From Chitinophaga agri (lineage in GTDB: Bacteria > Bacteroidota > Bacteroidia > Chitinophagales > Chitinophagaceae): a stretch of 64,000 nucleotides of DNA. The notes beneath the pieces were generated by a model, which was not told the origin of the DNA, made no database searches, and worked only from the letters and a program-made list of their open reading frames with translations. The stretch lies in the NCBI RefSeq assembly GCF_010093065.1, contig NZ_CP048113.1, positions 3,162,001 to 3,226,000 on the forward strand, written 5' to 3'. Position 1 is the stretch's first letter. Every line of letters starts with the position of its first letter. Positions 1 through 7,304 of the stretch are shown piece by piece. The position numbers and the translations under genes were made by a program.

Positions 1-859
1 AATAATCGGTGGTGTCATTCACATGAATAGTATCTCCCTTACCCCAGTCGTACTGCTGTACGAACATGAAGCCCGACTGCTTGTTGGTCGTTTTTACCGG
101 CAATGTGGTTGTGAACAGCCCTGAACTGGTAGCTGAATAGTTACCAAGGTTCACATCGACTGTTTTGCGCTGACTATAGGTAGGATTATCCAGTATAGAA
201 TCCCCTCCACGGATCCCACCGTTCTCACCATTATTAAACTTATTATAGAAATAGCTCAGGTAAGCGTTATAGCGCTTGTTTTTACTATTGAAACGACCTG
301 TTACACGGTAAATGTCGTGGTTTGTTGCCTGTGAGCGGAAGAAGCCTGGTGCATATTTCTTATTATACTCAAATCCGAAGTTGAAACGGTCGGTACGGTT
401 CTGGGTATGGAGTACACCGATATGCTGTTCCTGCTGACTACCCACCAGGTAGCGCAATTCAGAATAGGGCTTGGTAGTAGTATAGATACGGGCATTCTCA
501 TGATTGAACCCATACACATCAAAAGTATGATAGCCGGCATCAAAACCAGGCTTCATAAATGGTGTGAACAGCAGGTTACGGGCAGGAGCGCCAGTATTGC
601 CCAGGAACATGTAGGTCGCGGGTACACGCAGGTAGGAATCAGTGAAGTCGGCAAGTGATGAGTCCAGCCTGTAGTCCGTCGGCTCGCCAAGCCGGCGGTA
701 GCTGATGGTGATCGTATCCGGTTCATGTGTATGTTTGCCGGTGTCCTTCTGCATAGAAGCACCTCCGCCACCGCCCATATTGCCGAAACGTTGGCCGATC
801 TGCGCGTGAACGCACTGAACAGCAGCCAGCAAACAACATATTAAAATAAATGACCTCAT
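1..859 (-). CDS. Putative outer-membrane porin (N-terminal part, runs off the window)
   Basis: An open frame starts at ATG 859 on the minus strand and continues to the window edge without a stop; about 286 residues are visible. Residues 1-20 form a signal peptide ending in VHAQ. A Gly-rich linker follows (NMGGGGGAS), then aromatic, alternating stretches (YLSYFYNKFNNGENGG, SGFMFVQQYDWG) typical of an outer-membrane beta barrel. The layout and the neighbouring purine nucleoside phosphorylase gene fit the Bacteroidota putative porin family (Porin_10 type); this is recalled family knowledge, not a search. The gene is truncated by the window and looks intact where visible. The 169 bp between it and the phosphorylase gene show no strong terminator, so co-transcription is possible. 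Confidence 0.7.
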   Translation of the reverse strand, partial: MRSFILICCLLAAVQCVHAQIGQRFGNMGGGGGASMQKDTGKHTHEPDTITISYRRLGEPTDYRLDSSLADFTDSYLRVPATYMFLGNTGAPARNLLFTPFMKPGFDAGYHTFDVYGFNHENARIYTTTKPYSELRYLVGSQQEQHIGVLHTQNRTDRFNFGFEYNKKYAPGFFRSQATNHDIYRVTGRFNSKNKRYNAYLSYFYNKFNNGENGGIRGGDSILDNPTYSQRKTVDVNLGNYSATSSGLFTTTLPVKTTNKQSGFMFVQQYDWGKGDTIHVNDTTDY

Positions 860-1028
860 CCTATGATATAATTTCCTGCTTCGAGCTTCTTAATTTATTG
901 GTATTGACACATTTCAACTATGCGACCAGTTAGTCCCGGGTCTGATGAACGGATGTTTTCAGACGGATGCTACCGGCCATCCCTGCGGAAAATTTCCGTA
1001 GGCAGGGCTGCAAGCTAATACAAGGTAT

Positions 1029-1850
1029 TTATATAACCTTAACCAGCTCCCTGAAAATTAGCGTTAATTTTGGTTCGGCTGCGTTTGCCGCTTCCAGTAC
1101 TTCCTCGTGTGTAATGACATTTTCCTCCTCACGGATGCCGATATCAGTAATAACACTCATTGCTAATACTTTCATTCCGCTATGGATGGCCACGATCACT
1201 TCAGGCACCGTACTCATACCTACCGCGTCTCCCCCGATGATATGCATGTACATATATTCCGCCCTTGTTTCGAAAGTAGGCCCCTGCACCCCTACATAAA
1301 CGCCGGTGTGTACAGGAATACTATTCGCGGCAGCGATTTCTTTTGCTTTGGCAATCAGCGCCTTGGAGTAAGGCTCGCTCATATCCGGGAAACGTGGTCC
1401 CAGGGCATTGATATTAGGTCCGCGCAGCGGATGTTCCGGCTGCAGGTTAATATGATCGCGGATGATCATCAGATCTCCTACGTTAAATGCCTTATTCATA
1501 CCACCTGCCGCATTGGAAACCAGCAGGGTTTCCACACCCAGGGCCTTCATGACCCGTACCGGAAAAGTAACCTGCTGCATCGACAGGCCTTCGTAAAAAT
1601 GGAACCTGCCGGCCATCGCTATTACCGGACGACCATTCAGCTGGCCCAGTATCAGCCGGCCTTTATGCCCTTCTACAGAGGAAGAAGGGAAATATGGGAT
1701 CTGCTCATAGGGGATTTCTGTGCTGTCAATAATATCACCGGCCAGGTTACCCAGTCCACTACCTAAAATAATACCCACTTCCGGGGTACCAGACCATGAT
1801 TTGCGGATATAGTCCGCAGCAGCAGCTATTTGTTGTAAGAGATCACTCAT
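1029..1850 (-). CDS. punA: Purine-nucleoside phosphorylase, trimeric type
   Basis: This 273-residue enzyme cleaves purine nucleosides with phosphate in purine salvage. Family motifs are clear: the phosphate loop GSGLG at 30-34, AGRFHFYEG at 80-88, SNAAGG at 112-117, the base-binding loop GPTFET at 190-195 and the GMSTVPE segment near 211-217. Length is normal for the trimeric (human PNP-like) family. Position 236 is Asp in MSVITD, where human PNP has Asn243 in SLITN. In that family Asn favours 6-oxopurines and Asp allows 6-aminopurines, so this enzyme may accept adenosine (inference). The start is the ATG at 1850, with no Shine-Dalgarno, as usual for the phylum. Confidence 0.93.
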   Translation of the reverse strand: MSDLLQQIAAAADYIRKSWSGTPEVGIILGSGLGNLAGDIIDSTEIPYEQIPYFPSSSVEGHKGRLILGQLNGRPVIAMAGRFHFYEGLSMQQVTFPVRVMKALGVETLLVSNAAGGMNKAFNVGDLMIIRDHINLQPEHPLRGPNINALGPRFPDMSEPYSKALIAKAKEIAAANSIPVHTGVYVGVQGPTFETRAEYMYMHIIGGDAVGMSTVPEVIVAIHSGMKVLAMSVITDIGIREEENVITHEEVLEAANAAEPKLTLIFRELVKVI

Positions 1851-1959
1851 TATATTAATGTCTTTAAAACAGGTTGCGCAAAGTTATTTTTAATTCACAA
1901 AACACTACGGTTTTATATTTAAATCATAATGACCTATTTTAGCGGCAAATTTTTATCAG

Positions 1960-3174
1960 ATGAACTTACATGAATACCAGGCTAAAGAACTGTTGAAGAA
2001 ATATAACGTACCGGTACAGGAAGGGATTCCGGTAGATACCCCTGAAGCGGCGGCAGAAGCTTATAAGCAACTTAAAGTGCAATATGGTAACGAGTTTGCT
2101 GTCGTAAAGGCGCAGATTCATGCCGGTGGACGTGGTAAAGGTACCATCCGTGGTAAAGAACAGAGAGGTGTGGCTGTAGGTAAGAATGCCGAAGATGTGA
2201 AAACCATTGCCGGAAACATCCTGGGTGGCGTACTGGTGACCATCCAGACCGGAGAAGCCGGAAAATTAGTTAACAAGGTGCTGGTAGCACAGGACGTGTA
2301 CTACCCTGGCCCTAACCCAATAAAAGAATTTTATCTGTCTATCCTGCTGGATCGTGCAAAAGGTCAGAACGTGATCATGTACTCTACAGAAGGTGGTATG
2401 GATATCGAAGAAGTAGCTCACAACACTCCTGACAAGATCTTCAAAGAGTGGGTACAGCCAAACACTACCCTCCAGCCGTTCCAGGCAAGGAAGATAGCGT
2501 TCAACTTCGGTCTGAGCGGTGAAGCTTTCAAGAACATGGTGAAATTCGTGACTAACCTGTACAACGCGTACGTTGGTCTGGATGCCGGCATGCTGGAAAT
2601 CAACCCACTGTTCAAAACCAGCGATGAGAAGATCATTGCAGTTGACTGTAAACTGAACCTTGACGACAACGCACTGATGCGTCATCCTGATCTGGAAGCA
2701 CTACGTGATATCTCTGAAGAAGACCCAACAGAAGTAGAAGCAGGTAAATTCAACCTGAACTATGTAAAACTGGATGGTAACGTAGGTTGTATGGTAAACG
2801 GCGCCGGTCTGGCAATGGCTACCATGGACATGATCAAACTGAGCGGTGGTGAGCCGGCTAACTTCCTGGACGTAGGAGGTACTGCAAACGCACAGACCGT
2901 AGAAGCTGGTTTCCGTATCATCCTGAAAGATCCTAAAGTAAAAGCGATCCTCATCAACATCTTTGGTGGTATCGTACGTTGCGACCGTGTTGCACAGGGT
3001 GTGATCGACGCTTACCAGTCTATCGGTGATATCAAAGTTCCTATCATCGTACGTCTGCAGGGTACTAACGCTGAAGAAGCGAAAAAACTCATCGAAGAAA
3101 GCGGTCTGAAAGTACAGTCTGCAATCCTGCTGAGCGAAGCTGCTGCACTGGTAAACAAAGCAGTAACTGCTTAA
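1960..3174 (+). CDS. sucC: Succinate-CoA ligase, beta subunit
   Basis: This 404-residue protein is the ADP/GDP-binding subunit of succinyl-CoA synthetase, the TCA-cycle step that makes ATP or GTP from succinyl-CoA. The N-terminal ATP-grasp domain starts with [12 protein letters not shown] and contains HAGGRGKG (about residues 52-59); EINPL marks the metal and nucleotide site. The C-terminal flavodoxin-like ligase domain has the [13 protein letters not shown] signature near residue 333. The sequence is collinear with the family with no gaps. The alpha subunit sucD is not in the window, so the genes are unlinked here. A strong intrinsic terminator follows 37 bp after the stop, so the gene is probably monocistronic. 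Confidence 0.96.
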   Translation: MNLHEYQAKELLKKYNVPVQEGIPVDTPEAAAEAYKQLKVQYGNEFAVVKAQIHAGGRGKGTIRGKEQRGVAVGKNAEDVKTIAGNILGGVLVTIQTGEAGKLVNKVLVAQDVYYPGPNPIKEFYLSILLDRAKGQNVIMYSTEGGMDIEEVAHNTPDKIFKEWVQPNTTLQPFQARKIAFNFGLSGEAFKNMVKFVTNLYNAYVGLDAGMLEINPLFKTSDEKIIAVDCKLNLDDNALMRHPDLEALRDISEEDPTEVEAGKFNLNYVKLDGNVGCMVNGAGLAMATMDMIKLSGGEPANFLDVGGTANAQTVEAGFRIILKDPKVKAILINIFGGIVRCDRVAQGVIDAYQSIGDIKVPIIVRLQGTNAEEAKKLIEESGLKVQSAILLSEAAALVNKAVTA

Positions 3175-3210
3175 TTACAATTTGTAGTGATTGACTAAAA
3201 ATAGAAAATG

Positions 3211-3242
3211 AAACCCCGGATCTTATCCGGGGTTTTGTTTTT
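3211..3242 (+). terminator. Intrinsic terminator of sucC
   Basis: A 10-bp stem (AAACCCCGGA / TCCGGGGTTT) with a TCTTA loop is followed by TTGTTTTTG, 37 bp after the sucC stop. Confidence 0.9.
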
Positions 3243-3410
3243 GTATACCTGTTATACCCCCACCCCGGCTTTCCATCACATATTAGCAGGCATTGATCAC
3301 TTTCTGGTACAGGAGCTGATAAAAAATCGTACCTTCATTATCCATCCTTCACTATATACCTGCATTCCGCGGGTACCTTTTTATTATATATACCAAATTG
3401 TACAATTATC

Positions 3411-4427
3411 ATGAAGCGCTTCCGCGACTTTTTCCTGTTTTGTTCAGGAGTGCATGTGCCTATGCTAAAGAAAGCCCCATCAGAAACAAACAAGTATGGT
3501 GGCATTGGCGCGACGATCTTTTTCACGGGTCTGCTGGCAGCCTTTTCCGGAGGGTATGCACTGTGGACCGTATTCAGTTCGCCCTGGGGTGCTATCGTTT
3601 TCGGCATCATATGGGGACTGATGATCTTTAACCTGGACAGGTATATTGTGTCCGGCATGAAAAAACGTAACAAATTCATGCAGGAATTTGGTATGGCTGT
3701 ACCTCGTCTCCTGCTCGCTGTCCTTATCGCCATGGTGATATCAAAGCCACTGGAACTGAAGGTGTTTGAGAAAGAGATCAACCAGGAACTGATCGTCATG
3801 GAACAGCAGGTCTTCAAAACACAGGAAGACAAGGTAAAAGACCGCTTCCAGGATCAGGTCACTACCCTGAATGCTGAAATTGCACGTCTGAATGAAGACA
3901 TCCGGTTACAGGCCGCCAAACAGGACACCCTCCAGCTGATCGCGCAACAGGAAGCTGACGGCACCGGTGGCTCGCGTAAACAAAACCTCGGCCCTATCTA
4001 CAAAGCGAAAAAAGCAGATGCAGACAGTGCCGGCGCTTTATTACAGCGGATCTCTGCCCAGAACGGTACCCTGATTGCACAGAAGCGTCAGCAGCTGGCC
4101 AGTATTGATTCCGCCCGTCAGGCAACAGTAGGTTCGCTGGACCGTAGCCGCATTGACGGACTCGCATCCCGGTTGGATGCGCTGGGGCACCTGACAGAGC
4201 GTAGTCAGCCCGTGCTATGGGCAAACTGGTTTATCATGCTGCTTTTCATCACTATTGAGACAGCCCCGGTATTTGTAAAACTTATTTCTCCCCGCGGTCC
4301 GTACGACGATCTGCTGGAGGCGCATGAACATGCCTACATCATCTTCCGTAAGGAACAGATAGAGAAAAGAGAAAGAGAATACAATAAGCGTATGATGATA
4401 GGACAGGCAGCAGGCATAAATTCTTAA
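3411..4427 (+). CDS. DUF4407 family membrane protein
   Basis: This 338-residue protein has likely membrane segments at about 31-53, 59-79 and 97-113, a long Gln/Lys/Asp-rich coiled-coil region at about 120-260, and a fourth segment near 277-295 (NWFIMLLFITIETAPVF). The NLDRYIVSGM segment after the second helix and this overall layout match the DUF4407 family, whose function is unknown. It stands alone, with a terminator on each side (sucC before it, its own after it). A second, diverged DUF4407 protein lies at 47739-48722 in an accessory cassette; this copy sits among core genes, so it is probably the resident version. Confidence 0.82.
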   Translation: MKRFRDFFLFCSGVHVPMLKKAPSETNKYGGIGATIFFTGLLAAFSGGYALWTVFSSPWGAIVFGIIWGLMIFNLDRYIVSGMKKRNKFMQEFGMAVPRLLLAVLIAMVISKPLELKVFEKEINQELIVMEQQVFKTQEDKVKDRFQDQVTTLNAEIARLNEDIRLQAAKQDTLQLIAQQEADGTGGSRKQNLGPIYKAKKADADSAGALLQRISAQNGTLIAQKRQQLASIDSARQATVGSLDRSRIDGLASRLDALGHLTERSQPVLWANWFIMLLFITIETAPVFVKLISPRGPYDDLLEAHEHAYIIFRKEQIEKREREYNKRMMIGQAAGINS

Positions 4428-4443
4428 CAGGAGCGACAACCAT

Positions 4444-4485
4444 AAAAAAGGGATATCAGCGGCACCGTTGATATCCCCTTTTTTT
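4444..4485 (+). terminator. Intrinsic terminator of the DUF4407 gene
   Basis: An imperfect but long stem (AAAAAGGGATATCAGCGG pairing with CCGTTGATATCCCCTTTTT) ends in a T run, 17 bp after the stop at 4427. The A tract on the other side may let it work in both directions. Confidence 0.88.
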
Positions 4486-4535
4486 AACGCCTTTACAGGT
4501 ACCTGATAAGCTAACGATCAGGTCACTTCAGCGAC

Positions 4536-4606
4536 ACCAAAAGGTCACTTCAAGGGCACTTCAATATCCCGGGGATATTGAAGTGCCCTTGAAGTGACCT
4601 TTTGGT
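4536..4606. repeat. Giant near-perfect palindrome, copy 1 of a modular repeat
   Basis: Two 35-bp arms (4536-4570 and 4572-4606) are exact reverse complements around a single G. The arms are built from short words: ACCAAAAGGTCACTTC, AAGGGCACTTC and AATATCCC. A further word copy, GGTCACTTCA, lies just to the left (4521-4530). The element sits between convergent genes and carries no T run, so it is not an ordinary terminator. A related palindrome using the same words in another order is at 33922-34000. Confidence 0.9.
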
Positions 4607-4820
4607 GAAGTATGGGTACCAATAAAGTAAGCATATCAGACGCCGTTTTCATACAGAATAAAAACCTGTAAAATGTATGGATGTATTATGATCAGGCAGG
4701 TACAACAGACTACCTGGCCTACCCACAAATGGCAGGCGGCACAGCGTGAAGGTCAGTAGTCAGAAAAGATAGGAGAAAAATGCTTTATAATAGCTGGCGA
4801 TGAAAAGATGGGGATCCGTT

Positions 4821-5441
4821 TTATGCAGCAACGGCTTCCACTTCATATACGGGACTGAAGAGGTACATTCTTTTGGTTGCTACTTCCTCGCAGCGGTAAC
4901 GCTTACGGATGCGTTCCCCCTTACGGAAAATGCGACCGTCTTTAGTACGAAATAACTGGTTGAGCGACAATTGTTCCACCAGAAAATGATTCTCTTTCTT
5001 CCGGTCATAACGTTTTAGTACACGCATCAGTTCGTCATCTGCACAGGAGCTGGCAGCCGGATTGCGGATACTCTGCCGGAGAGCAGCTTCCACATCTGCC
5101 GGCAGGTAACCCTTCCCGACAAACTCTTTCAGGATAGCGGAGAAATGCGTTTTCCATTCCTTCCCGTGAGATGCGACGCTGTTGGCATACTGCATGTAGG
5201 TGGTAAGGTGCGAGATCTCGTGCAGCAGGGTGACAAGAAAGGCATACTTGTTAAGATTACCGTTAATACTGATGCGATGCCCTCCCCTCCGGTCGGGATG
5301 CCGGTAATCTCCGAGAATGCTTGCCCGTTCACGTGTTACTGTCAGGTGTACCCTATACTGGTTGAGGTAGGCCATCACCTGCTCGAAGGTTCCTTCGGGC
5401 AGATATGCAGCTAATGCATTTAAAGGAGCCTCCTTTTTCAC
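4821..5441 (-). CDS. SprT-like zinc metalloprotein
   Basis: This 206-residue protein has the SprT/Spartan-type metal motif LLHEISHL (His74, Glu75, His78), with a likely third ligand His93 in ASHGKEW. The C-terminal part has only one Cys (YRCEE), so the four-Cys zinc ribbon of many SprT proteins is missing. The start codon is GTG at 5441 (GTG AAA AAG GAG), 7 bp after the stop of the upstream membrane protein, suggesting translation from the bactofilin/AtpZ transcript. SprT-like proteins are candidate proteases; the substrate is unknown. Confidence 0.82.
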   Translation of the reverse strand: MKKEAPLNALAAYLPEGTFEQVMAYLNQYRVHLTVTRERASILGDYRHPDRRGGHRISINGNLNKYAFLVTLLHEISHLTTYMQYANSVASHGKEWKTHFSAILKEFVGKGYLPADVEAALRQSIRNPAASSCADDELMRVLKRYDRKKENHFLVEQLSLNQLFRTKDGRIFRKGERIRKRYRCEEVATKRMYLFSPVYEVEAVAA

Positions 5442-5448
5442 GGAATTG

Positions 5449-5835
5449 CTAATTTTTTCTTCTGGTGATTTTTTGCAGACTGAAATTCTCTACTACTGCA
5501 TAGGCAGCATAGAAGAACATCAGAATGAAGATAGTCATTTTGCTGGTATGTGGTCTGTTCACGACAGCATAGATGGTTATACCTGCGAGGCATAACATCA
5601 TTCTGGTGATCATGGAACCATACACATTGAGAAGGAAAACACTACTAACGTCGGATTGAATCCCTTTACGGCTCATATTGTAAGTGATGCCGGATAGTGT
5701 AGCCAAAGCCAGGTTGCCGATAATCAGTGCACTGAAGTGCGCTCCATTGTCAAGCAACCAGGCTTTTGATAATATTAATGCGCCGATCAAAATAATGAAA
5801 AGGCCGATGACTCTAAAGTAAAACCTGTCACTCAT
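5449..5835 (-). CDS. Small four-helix membrane protein of the AtpZ cluster
   Basis: This 128-residue, very hydrophobic protein has probable membrane helices near residues 8-27, 35-52, 68-88 and 98-116 and a basic tail (KITRRKN). Its ATG overlaps the atpZ stop region by 8 bp (ATGAGTGA), a sign of translational coupling. In many Bacteroidota a protein of this kind sits between atpZ and the ATP synthase a-subunit gene, so a role in F0 assembly is plausible (inference from recalled gene order). Here the next gene is SprT-like instead of atpB. Confidence 0.72.
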   Translation of the reverse strand: MSDRFYFRVIGLFIILIGALILSKAWLLDNGAHFSALIIGNLALATLSGITYNMSRKGIQSDVSSVFLLNVYGSMITRMMLCLAGITIYAVVNRPHTSKMTIFILMFFYAAYAVVENFSLQKITRRKN

Positions 5836-6088
5836 TCCTGCTGGTATCTTTGATAATTTGGCGCAAAATTAAGACTAAAGCGATTAAAGACAAAATGATC
5901 AGAAAGAAAGGGAATGACCATCCTGTCCACTGGTCGATTTTATAACCAGCAAATACCGCTATGCCTAATGTGGCCATCATCTGAAAAGCCAGCCCTGTAT
6001 ACTTAAAGATTAACCTGTTATCAGGCTTGCTGCCCTTCGATCTTTTCTTTAGCGGGTTGTTGTTGTTGTTGTTGTTGCTGTTTTCCAT
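5828..6088 (-). CDS. atpZ: AtpZ/AtpI-family F0F1 ATP synthase-associated protein
   Basis: This 86-residue protein has two membrane helices (about 28-48 and 55-77), with the family pattern GLAFQMMATLGIAVFAGYKID and WTGWSFPFF. The family assists assembly of the F0 rotor or magnesium handling. I place the start at ATG 6088 (MENSNNNNNNN); the longer frame upstream is bactofilin sequence read out of frame. The first 23 codons overlap the end of the bactofilin gene, and the shared CAA/AAC repeat gives poly-Asn here and poly-Gln there. The ATP synthase genes themselves are not nearby. Confidence 0.82.
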   Translation of the reverse strand: MENSNNNNNNNPLKKRSKGSKPDNRLIFKYTGLAFQMMATLGIAVFAGYKIDQWTGWSFPFFLIILSLIALVLILRQIIKDTSRNE

Positions 6089-6497
6089 TTTTATCTTTAT
6101 CCTTCTGGTTTGCAGCTGCAACCTCTTCAGGTTCCATGTAGCAACGACCATTGAATTTTGCGGTAGGCTCCATTTCGAAGTGAGCAGTGTACAGATCACC
6201 TTTCACCAGTGCATTACCCTTCAGGAACAACAGATCTTCCACTTTGATAATACCTGTTACCTTACCCAGGATGTCAGCGCTCTGACATATCAGGTCACCG
6301 ATAATCTCCCCTTCCGGACCTACTACAATTTTAGCTTTTGTTGATACCAGGCCGTTCACCTGCCCGTCAATGCGAATGTCTCCTTCGCTTACGATGTCTC
6401 CCTGGATAGTAGTTCCACTGCCAATAATGTTAACATTGGATGATGGCATTACTGATTTGCTCTCGCTTCTGGCATTACGATTGTTATTGCTAAACAT
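6021..6497 (-). CDS. Bactofilin (polymer-forming cytoskeletal protein)
   Basis: This 158-residue protein has a bactofilin beta-helix core at about 20-118 with the repeated pattern GDIVSEGDIRIDGQVNG, GEIIGDLICQ, LGKVTGIIKVEDLLFLKG. Bactofilins polymerise without nucleotides and organise envelope or peptidoglycan enzymes. The N-terminal tail is polar (MFSNNNRNARSES), the C-terminal tail ends in eight Gln and a charged stretch. The tail overlaps the atpZ start by 68 bp in a different frame. The gene upstream on the same strand encodes a single-helix protein resembling the membrane anchor of M23 peptidases, a usual bactofilin partner. Confidence 0.92.
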   Translation of the reverse strand: MFSNNNRNARSESKSVMPSSNVNIIGSGTTIQGDIVSEGDIRIDGQVNGLVSTKAKIVVGPEGEIIGDLICQSADILGKVTGIIKVEDLLFLKGNALVKGDLYTAHFEMEPTAKFNGRCYMEPEEVAAANQKDKDKNGKQQQQQQQQPAKEKIEGQQA

Positions 6498-6696
6498 AGG
6501 ATTCTAGGTTTTTCAGCTTTTAGTTAGTGTGATGTAAGATAGTATTATTTTTTAAAATATTTATTTTATGAATTGACAATCAACTTCATTCATGAAGTAA
6601 TTCACATGCTTCCATTAACGTTATCCGGCCCCCTTTGCGTACTGACCAAGTTATATATTTTGTCCCGCAATATTTTGTGAACCTGACCTGAGTTAG

Positions 6697-7101
6697 TTAG
6701 TAAGTGCTGTTATCAACTTTCGGAACTTTAATGGTAGTCGTGTCGAGCTTGCTTGTGGAAAAGTCACCGCTGATCACCTGTTTTATATTGTCAAGGTATT
6801 TATCACGTGCATTAATAGCGGACTCCAGTGAATCGGTGCGCATCTTCAGCCTGATGAATTCTCTGCGCTGTTTCAGGTCACCATATCCGGGGATATAATA
6901 ACGCAACGGCGTAAATACCACGGTAGCGACAGTGATCGTTACCAGCAACACAAACAAGGTGCTTAGTGCAATATACACACTCATCCTCGATAATTTGAAT
7001 GATGTTACCTCTTCATAAGTATTGTCATTCATGATTACCAGGCGGTACCTGTTGCCGATCCGCCCCACATTTCTGCCTTTTTTATCGCGCTTATTAGCCA
7101 T
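6697..7101 (-). CDS. Single-pass membrane protein resembling an M23-peptidase anchor without the peptidase
   Basis: This 134-residue protein has a basic N-terminus, the segment GNRYRLVIMNDNTYEEVTSF, one membrane helix at about 43-65, then TPLRYYIPGYGD and a short coiled coil. These features match the N-terminal anchor of Bacteroidota M23-family metallopeptidases as I know them, but the sequence stops at KVDNSTY before any catalytic HxxxD or HxH motif. It may be a natural stand-alone scaffold or a shortened gene. The next gene on the strand is the bactofilin. A -7 box TAACTTTA is at 7145-7152 on this strand, with no clear -33. Confidence 0.68.
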   Translation of the reverse strand: MANKRDKKGRNVGRIGNRYRLVIMNDNTYEEVTSFKLSRMSVYIALSTLFVLLVTITVATVVFTPLRYYIPGYGDLKQRREFIRLKMRTDSLESAINARDKYLDNIKQVISGDFSTSKLDTTTIKVPKVDNSTY

Positions 7102-7216
7102 ATCCGCTATAAAAATTGAATAATTTTTCTGATTATCAACCGGCTAAAGTTAAACATTTATATTATTTCGTATTTAAAAAATTGAATAGGACTCATTTTT
7201 AGTCGTCATATGCACA

Positions 7217-7249
7217 TTTGACAGCCTCAAAAAAATTATACTATCTTTA
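7217..7249 (+). promoter_or_regulatory. Bacteroidota-type promoter for porW/sprE
   Basis: TTTG at 7217-7220, a 21-bp spacer, and TATCTTTA at 7242-7249 (consensus TAnnTTTG, last base differing). The start codon is 55 bp downstream. Confidence 0.7.
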
Positions 7250-7304
7250 AAATAAATTCCTGACATATAAGTTATATAGGCTAAGCCTATACACCCTGGC
7301 ATCC

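Noticed and set aside
6027..6344. 105-codon ORF on the plus strand
   Set aside because: It is antisense to bactofilin and atpZ; its Leu run is the translated repeat, and no domain is present.
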